From Sphingomonas sp. CCH21-G11 (lineage in GTDB: Bacteria > Pseudomonadota > Alphaproteobacteria > Sphingomonadales > Sphingomonadaceae), in assembly GCF_001555965.1 (NCBI RefSeq), contig NZ_LSHX01000032.1, forward strand, positions 31,715-95,714: 64,000 nt of DNA, given 5' to 3'. Shown here one piece after another: positions 44,337 to 54,668 of this stretch; position 1 is the stretch's first letter; every line of letters starts with the position of its first letter. The translations under genes and the position numbers were made by a program. Under the pieces are notes generated by a model that was not told the DNA's origin, searched no databases, and saw only the letters and a list, made by a program, of their open reading frames with translations.

Positions 44337-45521
44337 TTAGGCCCCCGGCAATTCCAAAATCCGCTTGGCGATGATGTTGAGCTGGACCTCGCTCGTCCCG
44401 CCCTCGATCGAATTGGCCTTGGTGCGCAGCCAGGCGCGCGGAGCCGCGCCCTTGTTCGATCGCTCGCTTTCCCATTCGAGCGCGTCCGATCCGCCCGCCG
44501 CCATCGCCAGCTCGTGGCGGGCCTTGTTCAGCTCGGTGCCGTAATATTTCATCATGCTCGGCTGGGCGGGGTGGGCACGCCCGGCCTTCAGCTCGTCGAT
44601 GAAGCGTTCGGACATGGCGGAGAACGCCTTGGCCCGCACCTCGAACAGCGCGATCTGGCCGCGCAGGATCGGGTCGGCCAGCCGCCCGTCATGGTCGAGG
44701 CCAACGGTCGCAATCGCGCTGTCGATCATCGGGTTGCCGCCGGTCTGGCCCAGCCCCATGCCCGAGATCATCTCGCGCTCATGGCCGAGCAGATATTTGG
44801 CGACGTCCCAGCCCTTGTTGAGCTCGTGCACCAGATTCTTCTTCGGCACCTTCACATTGTCGAAAAAGGTCTCGCAGAAGGGCGAATAGCCGCTGATCAG
44901 CAGGATCGGCTTGGTCGAGACGCCCGGCGTCTCCATGTCGAACAGCACGAAGCTGATCCCGCCCTGCTTGGTCGATTTGTCGGTGCGGACCAGGCAGAAG
45001 ATCCAGTCGGCCTCGTCGGCATAGCTGGTCCACACTTTCTGCCCGTTGACGATGAAGTGATCGCCCGCATCCTCCGCCGACGTGGCGAGGCCAGCGAGGT
45101 CGGAGCCCGCGTTCGGCTCCGAATAGCCCTGGCACCAGCGGATCTCGCCGCGCGCGATCCTGGGCAGATGCTCGAGCTTCTGTTCCTCGGTGCCGTATTT
45201 GAGCAGCGCCGGGCCAAGCATCGAAATGCCGAAGCTGTTCAAGGGATTGCGCGCGCGGATCGCCGCCATTTCCTCGCGCAGCACCTTGGTCTCGGCCGGC
45301 GACAGCCCGCCGCCGCCATATTGCGTCGGCCAGTCGGGCACCGTCCAGCCGCGCGAAGCCATCGCGTCGAGCCATTCCTTCTGCCCCGGCTTGTAGGTCG
45401 CGCGGCGGCCGCCCCAGCACACGTCCTTGTCCGACTTGACCGGCTCGCGCATTTCCGGCGGGCAATTCGCCGCAAGCCAGGCGCGGGTTTCGGCGCGGAA
45501 GCTGTCGAGACTGTCGGTCAT
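44337..45521 (-). CDS. Acyl-CoA dehydrogenase
   Basis: 394 residues. GYSEPNAGSDLAGL (FAD/acyl site), VNGQKVWTSYADEADWIFCL, and C-terminal KANSIEGGTSEVQLNIIAKR (adenosine/FAD pocket with EGGTSE). This is a complete enzyme of the long-chain family. Upstream of the shorter dehydrogenase with a repeat between, suggesting a paired alpha/beta arrangement in beta-oxidation. Confidence 0.93.
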   Translation of the reverse strand: MTDSLDSFRAETRAWLAANCPPEMREPVKSDKDVCWGGRRATYKPGQKEWLDAMASRGWTVPDWPTQYGGGGLSPAETKVLREEMAAIRARNPLNSFGISMLGPALLKYGTEEQKLEHLPRIARGEIRWCQGYSEPNAGSDLAGLATSAEDAGDHFIVNGQKVWTSYADEADWIFCLVRTDKSTKQGGISFVLFDMETPGVSTKPILLISGYSPFCETFFDNVKVPKKNLVHELNKGWDVAKYLLGHEREMISGMGLGQTGGNPMIDSAIATVGLDHDGRLADPILRGQIALFEVRAKAFSAMSERFIDELKAGRAHPAQPSMMKYYGTELNKARHELAMAAGGSDALEWESERSNKGAAPRAWLRTKANSIEGGTSEVQLNIIAKRILELPGA

Positions 45522-45544
45522 GTGCTCTCTCCTATCTCTTTCGC

Positions 45545-45693
45545 CCTCTCCCTTTGGGGAGAGGGTTGGGAGAGGGGGTGGCAGGGCTGGCCCCTCTCCA
45601 AAATCCTGTCCGCGTCATGCCAGCGAAGGCTGGCATCTCGAGCCGATCCGCGCACGCTCGCGGCACGAGGCCCCGGCCTTCGCCGGGGCGACG
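45545..45693. repeat. Compound dispersed repeat
   Basis: Two units: CCCTCTCCCTTTGGGGAGAG (a hairpin, about 45546) and the GTCATGCCAGCGAAGGCTGG...GCCCCGGCCTTCGCCGGG palindrome (45614-45693). The second is a close copy of the unit at 29344. The unit sits between two genes of the beta-oxidation cluster. Confidence 0.65.
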
Positions 45694-45704
45694 CCCTTAC
45701 AAAC

Positions 45705-47732
45705 TCAATTGAACCGTTCGCCCTTTTCGGCCTTGTCGCGCAGCAGCTTGGCGACCTCGAAGCCGTGGCGATCCAATCCCTCGACGATCTTCTTCAGCCC
45801 TTCGGTATCCGCCCAGAACATCGGGCCGCCGCGATAGACCGGCCAGCCATAGCCATAGATCCACACGACATCGATGTCGGACGCGCGTTGCGCCATCCCT
45901 TCCTCCAGGATCAGCGCGCCTTCATTGACCATCGTGTAGAGCGTGCGCTCGACGATCTCCTGGTCGGTCACCTCGTGCTGCGCGGTGCCGGTCTTGGTCC
46001 GCCACTCCTCGATGATCTCGGCAACGCGCGGCGACGGCGACGGATTGCGCTTCTCGTCATAGTCATAGAAGCCCGCGCCCTTTTTCTGGCCCCAGCGTTC
46101 CTCGGCGCAAAGCTGGTCACGGATATTCTCGATCCGGCTGGGATCGCGGTGCCAGCCGATGTCGACGCCGGCCAGGTCGGCCATCTGGAACGGCCCCATC
46201 GGCATCCCGAACTCGACATGGACGCGGTCGATCTGCTCGGGCGTCGCGCCTTCGAGCAGCAGCTTGTTCGCCTCGACCTGGCGCGGCATCAGCATCCGGT
46301 TGCCGATGAAACCGTAGCAGACGCCGGCGACCACCGCGACCTTGCGGATCTTCTTGGCCACCGCCATCGCTGTCGCCAGCACGTCGGGCGCGGTCTTGGC
46401 CCCGCGCACGACCTCCAGCAGCTTCATGACATTGGCGGGCGAAAAGAAGTGCATGCCCAGCACGTCCTGCGGCCGCGAGGTGGCCGCCGCAATCTCGTCG
46501 ATGTTCAGATAGCTGGTGTTCGACGCCAGGATCGCGCCCGGCTTGGCGATCGTGTCGAGCTTGCCGAAAATGTCCTTCTTGACGTCCATATTCTCATAGA
46601 CCGCCTCGATGATCAGGTCGCAGTCGGCCAGCGCCTCGAGCCCGAGCGTCGGGGTGAGCAGCCCCATCGCCTTTTCGACCTGCTCCGGCGTCATCCGGCC
46701 CTTGGCGGCGGTCGCTTCGTAATTCTTTCGCATCACGCCGGTGCCGCGATCCAGCGCCTCCTGCTGCATCTCGACGATCGTCACCGGCACGCCCGCCGAC
46801 AGGAAGTTCATGCTGATCCCGCCGCCCATCGTGCCCGCGCCGATCACGCCGACGCGCTTGATGTCGCGCAGCTGGATGTCGGCCGAAATGCCGTCGATCT
46901 TCGATGCCTTGCGCTCGGCGAAGAAGATGTGGCGCTGCGCGGCCGACTGGACGCCGAACATCAGCTTCATGAACTGTTCGCGCTCGAACTGGACGCCCTC
47001 GGCATAGGGCACCTGCGTCGCCTTTTCGACACAGGCGATGTTGGCGGCGGGCGCGTCGAAGCCGCGGAAGCGGCGCGCATTTGTTTTCCGGAACGTCTCG
47101 AATACCGCCGGGTCGGCGCTCAGCGGCTTTTCGCTGACGCGCGGGATCGGGCGGACGGCGGCGACTTCATTGGCGAACGCGAGTGCGTCGGCGAGCAGAT
47201 TGCCCTCGCTCGCCAGCCGGTCGACCAGCCCCGCTTCCTTGGCCTGAGTGGCGGAGATCGGATCGCCCTTCGACGTCATTTCCAGCGCCAGCTCGACGCC
47301 GGCCGCGCGCGGCAGCCGCTGGGTGCCGCCCGCACCCGGCAGCAGGCCCAGCTTGACCTCGGGCACGCCGAACTTGGCCGACGGGACAGCGATCCGGTAA
47401 TGCGCCGACAGCGCGACCTCGCACCCGCCGCCCAGCGCGGTGCCGTGGACTGCGGCGATCACCGGCTTGTCGAGCGCTTCGATCGCGTCGACCAGCTGCG
47501 GCAGCAGCGGCTCCGCCATCGCCTTGCCGAATTCGGTGATGTCGGCGCCGGCGAAGAAGGTCTGGCCTTCGCAGATGATGACCACCGCCTTGACCGCATC
47601 GTCGCCCGCCGCTTCCTTGATCCCGGCGTCGAGGCCCTGGCGCACCGCTCCGCCCAGCGCGTTCACGGGCGGGTTGTTGGAGGTGATGACGAGCACGTCG
47701 CCATGGCGCGCGGTGGAGATGGGTGAAGTCAT
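45705..47732 (-). CDS. Bifunctional enoyl-CoA hydratase / 3-hydroxyacyl-CoA dehydrogenase
   Basis: 675 residues from ATG 47732 with AGGAG 10 nt upstream. N-terminal crotonase domain ([16 protein letters not shown] and [18 protein letters not shown]), then NAD-binding [17 protein letters not shown] around residue 300, and 3HCDH C-terminal domain ([28 protein letters not shown]). The FadJ/FadB type catalyses two beta-oxidation steps; a thiolase is not in the window. Confidence 0.95.
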   Translation of the reverse strand: MTSPISTARHGDVLVITSNNPPVNALGGAVRQGLDAGIKEAAGDDAVKAVVIICEGQTFFAGADITEFGKAMAEPLLPQLVDAIEALDKPVIAAVHGTALGGGCEVALSAHYRIAVPSAKFGVPEVKLGLLPGAGGTQRLPRAAGVELALEMTSKGDPISATQAKEAGLVDRLASEGNLLADALAFANEVAAVRPIPRVSEKPLSADPAVFETFRKTNARRFRGFDAPAANIACVEKATQVPYAEGVQFEREQFMKLMFGVQSAAQRHIFFAERKASKIDGISADIQLRDIKRVGVIGAGTMGGGISMNFLSAGVPVTIVEMQQEALDRGTGVMRKNYEATAAKGRMTPEQVEKAMGLLTPTLGLEALADCDLIIEAVYENMDVKKDIFGKLDTIAKPGAILASNTSYLNIDEIAAATSRPQDVLGMHFFSPANVMKLLEVVRGAKTAPDVLATAMAVAKKIRKVAVVAGVCYGFIGNRMLMPRQVEANKLLLEGATPEQIDRVHVEFGMPMGPFQMADLAGVDIGWHRDPSRIENIRDQLCAEERWGQKKGAGFYDYDEKRNPSPSPRVAEIIEEWRTKTGTAQHEVTDQEIVERTLYTMVNEGALILEEGMAQRASDIDVVWIYGYGWPVYRGGPMFWADTEGLKKIVEGLDRHGFEVAKLLRDKAEKGERFN

Positions 47733-47772
47733 GCGTTCAGGCTCCTGAAGGAAAGTGTCTCTTGTGATCTGC

Positions 47773-47800
47773 GGTTCTCGACTTCGCTCGAACCGAACGG
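47773..47800. repeat. 28-bp dispersed repeat, copy B
   Basis: Matches 43034-43061 at 26 of 28 bases, same orientation. Immediately upstream of the hydroxyacyl-CoA dehydrogenase gene, next to the larger palindrome at 47835. Confidence 0.7.
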
Positions 47801-47834
47801 GAAAGGGTTTGAGTTGCGCCCCGAAGATGAGGTC

Positions 47835-47893
47835 GTCGCCCCGGCGCAGGGGCCCCCGCAAAGTAGTACTTTGCGGGGAACCCCGAAGGCCGG
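47835..47893. repeat. 59-bp repeat with GCAAAGTA core, copy B (inverted to copy A)
   Basis: Reverse complement matches 31875-31933 at 58 of 59 bases. A further palindrome extends to about 47952, so the whole element is about 120 nt and fills the gap between the FadJ-like gene and the serine hydrolase gene. Confidence 0.85.
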
Positions 47894-47967
47894 GGCCGCT
47901 ATCAGATGCTGGCACATCATCGGCCAGCGGCCCCGGCCTCCGCCGGGGCGACGGGAGAGGCGCGAGC

Positions 47968-49191
47968 TCATGTCAGCGCCGCATAGATCATCGTCTTGAG
48001 CTCGCGACGGATCGGGTAGCTGCTCGACGGCGACAGCTGGGTCATGAAGACCATGTGGATGCGCTCGACGGGATCGATGAAGAAGGCAGTGGAGAACATG
48101 CCGCCCCAGTAATATTCGCCGACCGACCCCGGCATCATCGATTTGGCGACGTCCTGCGTCACCGCGAAGCCGAGACCGAAGCCGGTGCCGGCATTGGTCG
48201 TCTCGCTGAACAGCGATCGCGACATGCCGGCCAGATCGCCCCCGCCCGGCAGGTGGTTCATCGTCATCAGGTCGATCGTCTTGCGCGACACGATGCGCAC
48301 GCCGTCCAGCTCGCCGCCATTGAGGCACATCGAACAGAAGCGGTGATAGTCGAGCGCGGTCGACACCAGCCCGCCGCCGCCCGACACCAGCTTCGGCATC
48401 CGCGACCACGCCGATTTCACGCCGGGGTCGTACAGCGCGCGGCCCTCGCCGGGCTTCAACGTGTAGCAATCGACCAGCCGGTCGATCTTGTCCGCCGGCA
48501 CCATGAAGCCGGTATCGACCATGCCGAGCGGCGCAAAGATGTGGCGTTCGAAGAACTGATCGAGCGGTTCGCCCGCCACGCGCTGGACGACCGCGCCCAG
48601 CACGTCGGTGGCGACCGAATAATTCCACGCCTCCCCCGGCGAAAACTCCAGCGGCAGCTTGCCGAGTGCGGCCACGAAGCCGTCGAGGTCGAGGTTGCCG
48701 TGCCAGCTTTCGATCCGCTGCTCGCGATAGGCCGCGTCGATGTTGCTGCGGTTCTGAAAGCTGTAGGTCAGCCCGGCGGTGTGGCGGAGCAGGTCGACCA
48801 TGCGCATCGGCGCGGCGGTCGGCTTGGTGGCAAAGGGCACCCCGGCACCCCCGCCGTCATAGACGCCCAGCCCCTTGAACTCGGGCAGCACGTGGTGAAC
48901 CGGCGTGTCGAGCGCGACCTTGCCCTGTTCGACCAGCATCATGAAAGCGATCGACGTAACGGGCTTGGTCATGCTGGCGATGCGGAAGATCGAACGATCG
49001 TCGATCGGTGTCGGCGAATCACCGCGCGCGGCGCCCTGGTGCGAAAAATGCACGATCCGCCCCTCGCGCGCGACGAGCAGCTGGACGTGCGGAAAACGCC
49101 CGCTGGCGAGATATTTGTCCGCCAGGAACGCGTCGATCCGCGCCAGGCGATCGGCATCGAAGCCCAGCTGTCGCGGATCGTGCAAGCTCAT
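47968..49191 (-). CDS. Serine hydrolase, beta-lactamase-fold (class C family)
   Basis: 407 residues. SxxK is SMTK (Ser73, Lys76). ESWHGNLDL and [13 protein letters not shown] (the YxN-type element) follow, then a Gly-rich region. There is no signal peptide, unlike the hydrolase at 2322, so this one is likely cytoplasmic. In fatty-acid clusters such proteins are often esterase- or lipase-like; the substrate is unknown. Start ATG 49191 vs 49203 uncertain. Confidence 0.85.
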   Translation of the reverse strand: MSLHDPRQLGFDADRLARIDAFLADKYLASGRFPHVQLLVAREGRIVHFSHQGAARGDSPTPIDDRSIFRIASMTKPVTSIAFMMLVEQGKVALDTPVHHVLPEFKGLGVYDGGGAGVPFATKPTAAPMRMVDLLRHTAGLTYSFQNRSNIDAAYREQRIESWHGNLDLDGFVAALGKLPLEFSPGEAWNYSVATDVLGAVVQRVAGEPLDQFFERHIFAPLGMVDTGFMVPADKIDRLVDCYTLKPGEGRALYDPGVKSAWSRMPKLVSGGGGLVSTALDYHRFCSMCLNGGELDGVRIVSRKTIDLMTMNHLPGGGDLAGMSRSLFSETTNAGTGFGLGFAVTQDVAKSMMPGSVGEYYWGGMFSTAFFIDPVERIHMVFMTQLSPSSSYPIRRELKTMIYAALT

Positions 49192-49342
49192 GCGGCCTTC
49201 CATACCCTTGTTTCGAATCCGGGGCAAAGGCGCTCGCCGCGGACCTGCGTTCCCTATTGCCTTGAGCGCACGACGAATCAACACTAACGTCTCAGCAAAG
49301 CGCAAGAGCGCCAAACCCGATCTTCAACTGGAGAGTTTTGCC

Positions 49343-51097
49343 GTGGCCACCGAACCGTTCATCGCGCTCCCGGCCGGGTGGCCCAAATATTCGCTCGACG
49401 AGATCAGGGCGATGCTGACTGCCCCCGGCCAGCGTTTCGAGATGGACGAGGCGGATATCCGCGGCGTGCGCACGCGGGTGTGGAAGAACGCGCCACCATC
49501 GCTCGCCATGCTGATCGCCTTTTCCAAGTCGCACGGCGACCGCGAGTTCATCGTCTATGAAGGCGAGCGCGTGACCTATGACGCGCATTTCCGCGCAGTG
49601 ATGCTGCTGGCGCAGAAGCTCGCCGACATGGGCGTGGGCAAGGGCGACCGGGTCGCGTTCGCGATGCGCAACCTGCCCGAATGGACGCTGATCTTCTTTG
49701 CGGTCACCACATTGGGCGCGATCGCGGTGCCGCTCAATGCCTGGTGGACGGGCGCGGAGCTGGAATATGGCGTCAACGATTCGGGGTCGAAGCTGCTCAT
49801 TCTCGATGGCGAACGGCATGAGCGGCTGAAGGCGCATTATGCCAACATGCCCGGGGTCGAGCATTTCCTGGTCACCCGCGCGGTTGCGCCGCTGGAAGCC
49901 CCCGCCGCGCCGTTCGAGCCGCTGGTCGGCCCGACGAGCGGCTGGGCCCAGCTGCCCGACGCGACGCTGCCGCCGGTGGCATTGTCGATCCAGCCCGACG
50001 ACGAAGTGGCGATCTTCTATACCAGCGGCACCACCGGCAAGCCCAAGGGCGCGCTCGGCACGCATCGCAACATGATTTCCAACATTTTCTCGACCGGCTA
50101 CGGCGCGGCGCGGATGCTGCTGCGCCGGGGCGAAATTCCGCCCGCCGCGCCTGAGCCCAAGGTCAACCTGATCGTCATTCCGTTCTTCCACGTGACCGCG
50201 TGCAGCGCCTTCCTGATGGGCAATGTCGTGGCCGGCGGCACCATCGTGCTGATGCGCAAATGGGACGCGACCGAGGCGCTGAAGCTGATCGAACGCGAGC
50301 GGATCAACGCGACCGGCGGCGTGCCGACGATTGCCTGGCAACTGCTCGAACATCCCGACCGCGCGAGTTACGATCTGTCGAGCCTGGAGACGATCTCCTA
50401 CGGCGGTGCGCCGTCGGCACCCGAGCTGGTCAAGCGCATCTATGAGGAGTTCGGCGCGCTGCCCGGCAATGGCTGGGGCATGACCGAGACGATGGCGACG
50501 GTGACCAGCCATCAGGGCGAGGATTATCTCAACCGTCCCGACAGCTGCGGTCCCGCCGTGCCGGTCGCCGAGCTCAAGATCATGTCGCCCGACGGCACGA
50601 CCGAGTTGCCGGTGGGCGAGATCGGCGAAATCTGGGCCAAGGGGCCGATGGTGGTGAAGGGCTATTGGAACAAGCCCGAGGCGACCGCGGAGACCTTCAT
50701 TGACGGCTGGGTGCGCACCGGCGACCTGGGGCGCATCGACGAGGAAGGCTTTTGCTACATCGTCGACCGCGCCAAGGATATCATCATCCGCGGCGGCGAG
50801 AACATCTACTCGATCGAGGTCGAGAACGTCCTTTACGCGCATCCCGCCGTCACCGACGCGGCGCTGGTCGGCATCCCGCACCGCACGCTGGGTGAGGAGC
50901 CCGCCGCGGTCGTCCACCTGTGCGCCGGCTGCACGGCGACCGAGCAGGAGCTGAAGGCCTGGGTCGGTCAGCACCTCGCCGCGTTCAAGGTGCCGGTGAC
51001 GATCCGGTTCAGCGACGCCGTGCTGCCGCGCAACGCCAATGGCAAGATTCTGAAAAAGGATCTCCGCGCGCTTTTCGTGCGCGAGGCAGTGGCCTGA
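49343..51097 (+). CDS. AMP-dependent acyl-CoA synthetase/ligase
   Basis: 584 residues from GTG 49343 (GGAG 9 nt upstream). Adenylation motifs: P-loop [71 protein letters not shown], and the C-terminal Lys motif [12 protein letters not shown]. Activates a fatty or aromatic acid to its CoA ester. Divergent from the serine hydrolase and followed by an AraC regulator. Confidence 0.94.
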   Translation: MATEPFIALPAGWPKYSLDEIRAMLTAPGQRFEMDEADIRGVRTRVWKNAPPSLAMLIAFSKSHGDREFIVYEGERVTYDAHFRAVMLLAQKLADMGVGKGDRVAFAMRNLPEWTLIFFAVTTLGAIAVPLNAWWTGAELEYGVNDSGSKLLILDGERHERLKAHYANMPGVEHFLVTRAVAPLEAPAAPFEPLVGPTSGWAQLPDATLPPVALSIQPDDEVAIFYTSGTTGKPKGALGTHRNMISNIFSTGYGAARMLLRRGEIPPAAPEPKVNLIVIPFFHVTACSAFLMGNVVAGGTIVLMRKWDATEALKLIERERINATGGVPTIAWQLLEHPDRASYDLSSLETISYGGAPSAPELVKRIYEEFGALPGNGWGMTETMATVTSHQGEDYLNRPDSCGPAVPVAELKIMSPDGTTELPVGEIGEIWAKGPMVVKGYWNKPEATAETFIDGWVRTGDLGRIDEEGFCYIVDRAKDIIIRGGENIYSIEVENVLYAHPAVTDAALVGIPHRTLGEEPAAVVHLCAGCTATEQELKAWVGQHLAAFKVPVTIRFSDAVLPRNANGKILKKDLRALFVREAVA

Positions 51098-51297
51098 AAG
51101 CGGCAGCTTTCTGCTTCGTACCAGCCGCAGGGCCCAACGCGTTGGATCGGGCGGTTTTCTGATCCTGCGATAATGCGGACAATGCGCCGCGCGAGGCGCT
51201 TGAGGTCGCCGCTCCAATGCGCGACCGTGACGCGGGCTCGACACGCGATCGAGCGTTTGGCGCGCGCAGATGGCGGATCTACGCGCGGGAGGGCGGG

Positions 51298-52215
51298 ATG
51301 GCCGAGCAGAGCATCGCAGCATATCAAGCGCACACCGGCTTCGATCCGATCGATGCGGTCCGTTATCTGCGCGAGCCGAAGATCGATCCCCATCGCCATT
51401 CGGAAACCGACATCCTGCTGTACCGCATGCACCGATATGGGCGCACGGGGGAGATGACCACTGCCGTGCGCGACGGCGACGCGCCCGACCTCATCTTCAT
51501 GTCGCGCGGTGCCGGCGTACCGGCATTCGGACGCATGGCGGGGACCGCGTTCAAGCTCGAGCCCAATCGGTCGCTGCGGGTCACCTTCGTGCCCCAGGGT
51601 GCCGACAGCGAAGTGATTTTCGGCACCAGCGCCCGGTCCACCAACCTCATGTTTCCGCGCGGCTACCTCAATAAGCTGATCGAGGAGCAGCCGAACCATG
51701 GCTTTGGCCCGCTGCTGTTCCGTGACGATGCGCGGTTGATCGAACTGATCCGGATGCTTGACGTCGAAATTGCATCGCCGGGCATGGCGTCGCGAATGGT
51801 GGTCGAGGGATTGAGCCGGGCGATCGCGTCGCTGCTGGCGCGGATCGACCTTGCCGCGATTCGCGCCGATGCCGATCGCATCCACCTGCCCGCGTGGAAG
51901 CTGCGGCGCGTCACCGACTATATCGATGCCAATCTTGCCCGGCCCATCGGTGTGCACGACCTGGCCCGGGTGGCCGGCCTGTCGCCCTTTCACTTTTCAC
52001 GCGTGTTCAAGCTGGCGACCGGTCAGACGCCCTATCATTTCGTCTGCGAACGGCGCCTGCGCCTGGCGTGCGAGTTGCTGGCAAAGGACGACCTTGAACT
52101 CGCCCAGCTGGCCCTGGCATGCGGCTTCGCAAACCAGTCCCATTTCACCACCGCCTTTACCCGCGCCATGGGCATGCCGCCCGGCAGGTATCGCAAGCGA
52201 CCCGGCACGCATTGA
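51298..52215 (+). CDS. AraC-family transcriptional regulator
   Basis: 305 residues from ATG 51298 (GGGAGGGCGGG just upstream). The C-terminal domain has two HTHs: GVHDLARVAGLSPFHFSRVF, then AQLALACGFANQSHFTTAFT and GMPPGRYRK. The N-terminal sensor region is not recognised. Likely controls the acyl-CoA genes nearby or itself. A 12-bp palindrome CCAACGCGTTGG at 51134-51145 lies in its upstream gap. Confidence 0.9.
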   Translation: MAEQSIAAYQAHTGFDPIDAVRYLREPKIDPHRHSETDILLYRMHRYGRTGEMTTAVRDGDAPDLIFMSRGAGVPAFGRMAGTAFKLEPNRSLRVTFVPQGADSEVIFGTSARSTNLMFPRGYLNKLIEEQPNHGFGPLLFRDDARLIELIRMLDVEIASPGMASRMVVEGLSRAIASLLARIDLAAIRADADRIHLPAWKLRRVTDYIDANLARPIGVHDLARVAGLSPFHFSRVFKLATGQTPYHFVCERRLRLACELLAKDDLELAQLALACGFANQSHFTTAFTRAMGMPPGRYRKRPGTH

Positions 52216-52225
52216 CCTTGCCGCG

Positions 52226-53029
52226 TCAGCCGCGCCGGCGCTGGTTCAGCACCTCGTACGCCATCACCGCGGTGGCGACTGCGGCGTTCAGGCTGTCGGC
52301 CTTGCCGAGCATCGGAATCTTCACCCGCAGGTCGCACTGCGCGGCATAGTCGGCGGGCATCCCCTGCGCCTCGTTGCCTGTCAGCAGAAAGGTCGGGGCG
52401 GTATAGCGTGGCTGCTGATAATCGACCGCGCCGTCAAGGCTCAGCCCGACGAGCTCGCCCGGCCCGGCGCGGAGCCAGCGAAGAAATTGGTCCCACTCCG
52501 CGCGCGCGAGCCGCACGGTGAACAGCGCCCCCATGCTGGCGCGCACCGCCTCGACCGAAAACGGATCGACACAGTCGCCGACCAGGATCAGCCCGCCCGC
52601 ACCGACTGCGTCGGCGGTGCGCAGGATAGTGCCCAGATTGCCGGGATCGCGCAGCCGCTCCGCCACCAGCCAGATCGGCGCTGCGCTGCGGTCGATCCGC
52701 GCCAGATCGACCGGCAACTCGGCAAAGACGCCGATCACCGCGCCCGGATTGTCCTTGCCCGACAGCTTGGACAGGATGTCGGCGCTCGTCTCGATCGCCT
52801 CGCCACCGGCCGCCTCTACATCGGCGACCAGTGCCTCGACCAGCGGGTGTCGCGCGCTCGCGTTCGCGAAGAACAGCCATTGCGGGATATGCCCCGCCTC
52901 GCGCGCCTCGGTCAGGATGCGCAGCCCTTCGGCCAGGAACAGCCGCTCGTCGCGGCGGTGCTTCTTGTCGCGGAGCAGCCGCATCCGCTTGATCAGCGGG
53001 TTGGAAAAGGCGGTGATGGCGCGTGGCAT
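52226..53029 (-). CDS. TrmH/SpoU-family RNA methyltransferase
   Basis: 267 residues from ATG 53029. N-terminal substrate-binding part (RDERLFLAEGLRILTEA), then the SpoU trefoil: LVAERLRDPGNLGTILRTAD, DCVDPFSVEAVRASMGALFT and KIPMLGKADSLNAAVATAVM. Methylates ribose 2'-O of rRNA or tRNA. The two codons before 53029 (GTG CCC) give an alternative start. Confidence 0.9.
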   Translation of the reverse strand: MPRAITAFSNPLIKRMRLLRDKKHRRDERLFLAEGLRILTEAREAGHIPQWLFFANASARHPLVEALVADVEAAGGEAIETSADILSKLSGKDNPGAVIGVFAELPVDLARIDRSAAPIWLVAERLRDPGNLGTILRTADAVGAGGLILVGDCVDPFSVEAVRASMGALFTVRLARAEWDQFLRWLRAGPGELVGLSLDGAVDYQQPRYTAPTFLLTGNEAQGMPADYAAQCDLRVKIPMLGKADSLNAAVATAVMAYEVLNQRRRG

Positions 53030-53053
53030 GGGCACAAATGGCGGTGAGGGGGC

Positions 53054-53326
53054 TCACTCCTCGCCGAAGCGGTCCTCGACCAGCGCGGCCATGGTGGCCA
53101 CGACCGCGTCGGCATCGGGGCCTTCGGCGCTGATCGTGATCTCGTCACCCATTGCGGCGCCCAGCATCATCAGCCCCATGATTGACGTGCCGGTGACGCT
53201 GGACCCGTCCTTCTCGACGATCACCTCGCCCGATTGGGTGGAGGCGAGCGTCACGAACTTGGCGCTGGCGCGCGCGTGCAGCCCGCGGCGGTTGCTGATC
53301 CGTACGGTGCGGCTGACGCGGTTCAA
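53054..53326 (-). CDS. ptsH: HPr phosphocarrier protein
   Basis: 90 residues. Phosphorylated His17 in RRGLHARAS, regulatory Ser48 in TGTSIMGLMML. An incomplete PTS of the alphaproteobacterial type: no sugar permease here. Overlaps EIIA by four nt. The Ser is the target of HPr kinase encoded in the same run. Confidence 0.95.
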   Translation of the reverse strand: MNRVSRTVRISNRRGLHARASAKFVTLASTQSGEVIVEKDGSSVTGTSIMGLMMLGAAMGDEITISAEGPDADAVVATMAALVEDRFGEE

Positions 53327-53730
53327 GCAGCCGCCTCGCCCAGCACCTCGGAGGCGACCGAGATATATTTGCGCCCGGCCTCGCGCGCGGCGGCGACGGC
53401 TTCGGCGACCTTCATCGTCTTGCGCGCGCCGCCCAGGCGGATCAGCATGGGCAGGTTGATCCCGGCGATCACCTCGATCCGTCCGGGTTCCATCAGCGAA
53501 ATCGCAAGGTTGGACGGCGTGCCGCCGAACAGGTCGGTCAGCACGATGACGCCGCGCTGATCGTCGACCGCCTCGATCGCGCGCGCGATGTCCAGCCGGC
53601 GCTCCTCCATGTCGTCCTCGGGCCCGATCGAGATCGGGACGATCCGCTCCTGGCGCCCGACGACATGCTCCATCGCGACCACGAACTCTTCGGCAAGCCG
53701 ACCGTGCGTCACCAATACCAAGCCGATCAT
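53323..53730 (-). CDS. PTS EIIA component, mannose/fructose type
   Basis: 135 residues. His9 in VLVTHGRLAEE is the phosphorylation site; GVIVLTDLFGGTPSNLAIS is the family core. In alphaproteobacteria this EIIA works in regulation, not transport. Four-nt overlap at both ends with rapZ and HPr. Confidence 0.94.
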   Translation of the reverse strand: MIGLVLVTHGRLAEEFVVAMEHVVGRQERIVPISIGPEDDMEERRLDIARAIEAVDDQRGVIVLTDLFGGTPSNLAISLMEPGRIEVIAGINLPMLIRLGGARKTMKVAEAVAAAREAGRKYISVASEVLGEAAA

Positions 53731-54662
53731 GCGCGCAATTTCCCGTGTGGTTCCATTTGTCCCGGCGCGCCTTCCATCATGTCCTGCGGCGCGGTCCCAA
53801 GGTCGCGATGGGTCAAGGTGGGCGAAAAGCCCGCGTTGCGCAACCTTGCTGCGAGCCGTTCGGCGACATGAACCGACCGATGTCTCCCCCCGGTACATCC
53901 GATCGCGATGGTGACATAGGACTTGCCCTCCGCCGCATAGCGGGGAAGCAGCATGAGCAACAGCGATTCGATGGCGGCGACCGCCTCCGGATAGGCCGGG
54001 TCGCCCGCGACATATTCGGCCACCGCGGGATCGCGACCGGTGCCGGGGCGCAGCTCGGCCACCCAGTGCGGATTGCGCAGGAAGCGCATGTCGAACACCA
54101 GGTCGGCATTGCGCGGCAGGCCGCGCGCGAAGCCGAACGACACGACCGACACGACAGGGCCGCCCTGGTCGGTCGGCCCCAGCGTCTGGCGGATGTCCTG
54201 GGCCAGCTGATTCGAGGTCAGCTGGGTCGTGTCGATCAGCCGGTTGGCCCAGCGGCGCAGCGGCCCCAGCAGCTCGCGCTCGCGCTCAATGCCGTCGCTC
54301 GCCGGCCGGTCGGGCGCCAGCGGGTGGCGGCGGCGCGTTTCGGAATAGCGCCGTTCGAGTTCGGGGCCTTCGCAATCGAGGAACAGCGTCCCGATGTCGT
54401 GACCATGGTCCTCGCGCAGCCGCTTGATCCGCCGGACAATGCTTTCGGCGTCGAAGCCGCGGGTGCGCGCGCCGATGCCGATGGCGAGCGGGCGGTCATC
54501 GCCCCAGCTGTCGACCGGTTCGGCCTGAGCAAGCAGCCGGTCGAGCAGCCTGAGCGGCAGGTTGTCGACCACCTCCCAGCCCAGATCCTCCAGCGTCTTG
54601 AGCACGGTCGACTTGCCGGCGCCCGACATGCCGGTGACCAGCAGGATGTGCTTGCCCGCCAT
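53727..54662 (-). CDS. rapZ: RapZ-type nucleotide-binding regulator
   Basis: 311 residues. Walker A GMSGAGKST at about 11-19; C-terminal IAIGCTGGRHRSVHVAERLA, the conserved RNA-binding region. In E. coli RapZ is an RNA adaptor that controls GlmS through RNase E; in sphingomonads its job is not established. Between hprK (6 nt) and EIIA (4-nt overlap). Confidence 0.94.
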   Translation of the reverse strand: MAGKHILLVTGMSGAGKSTVLKTLEDLGWEVVDNLPLRLLDRLLAQAEPVDSWGDDRPLAIGIGARTRGFDAESIVRRIKRLREDHGHDIGTLFLDCEGPELERRYSETRRRHPLAPDRPASDGIERERELLGPLRRWANRLIDTTQLTSNQLAQDIRQTLGPTDQGGPVVSVVSFGFARGLPRNADLVFDMRFLRNPHWVAELRPGTGRDPAVAEYVAGDPAYPEAVAAIESLLLMLLPRYAAEGKSYVTIAIGCTGGRHRSVHVAERLAARLRNAGFSPTLTHRDLGTAPQDMMEGAPGQMEPHGKLRA

Positions 54663-54668
54663 CGCGGA

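Noticed and set aside
44277..47726. Plus-strand ORF of 1149 residues over the acyl-CoA genes
   Set aside because: Antisense shadow in high-GC DNA: rich in Arg, His and Asp runs, no known motif, and the opposite strand encodes two complete enzymes and a FadJ-like protein with intact catalytic motifs.
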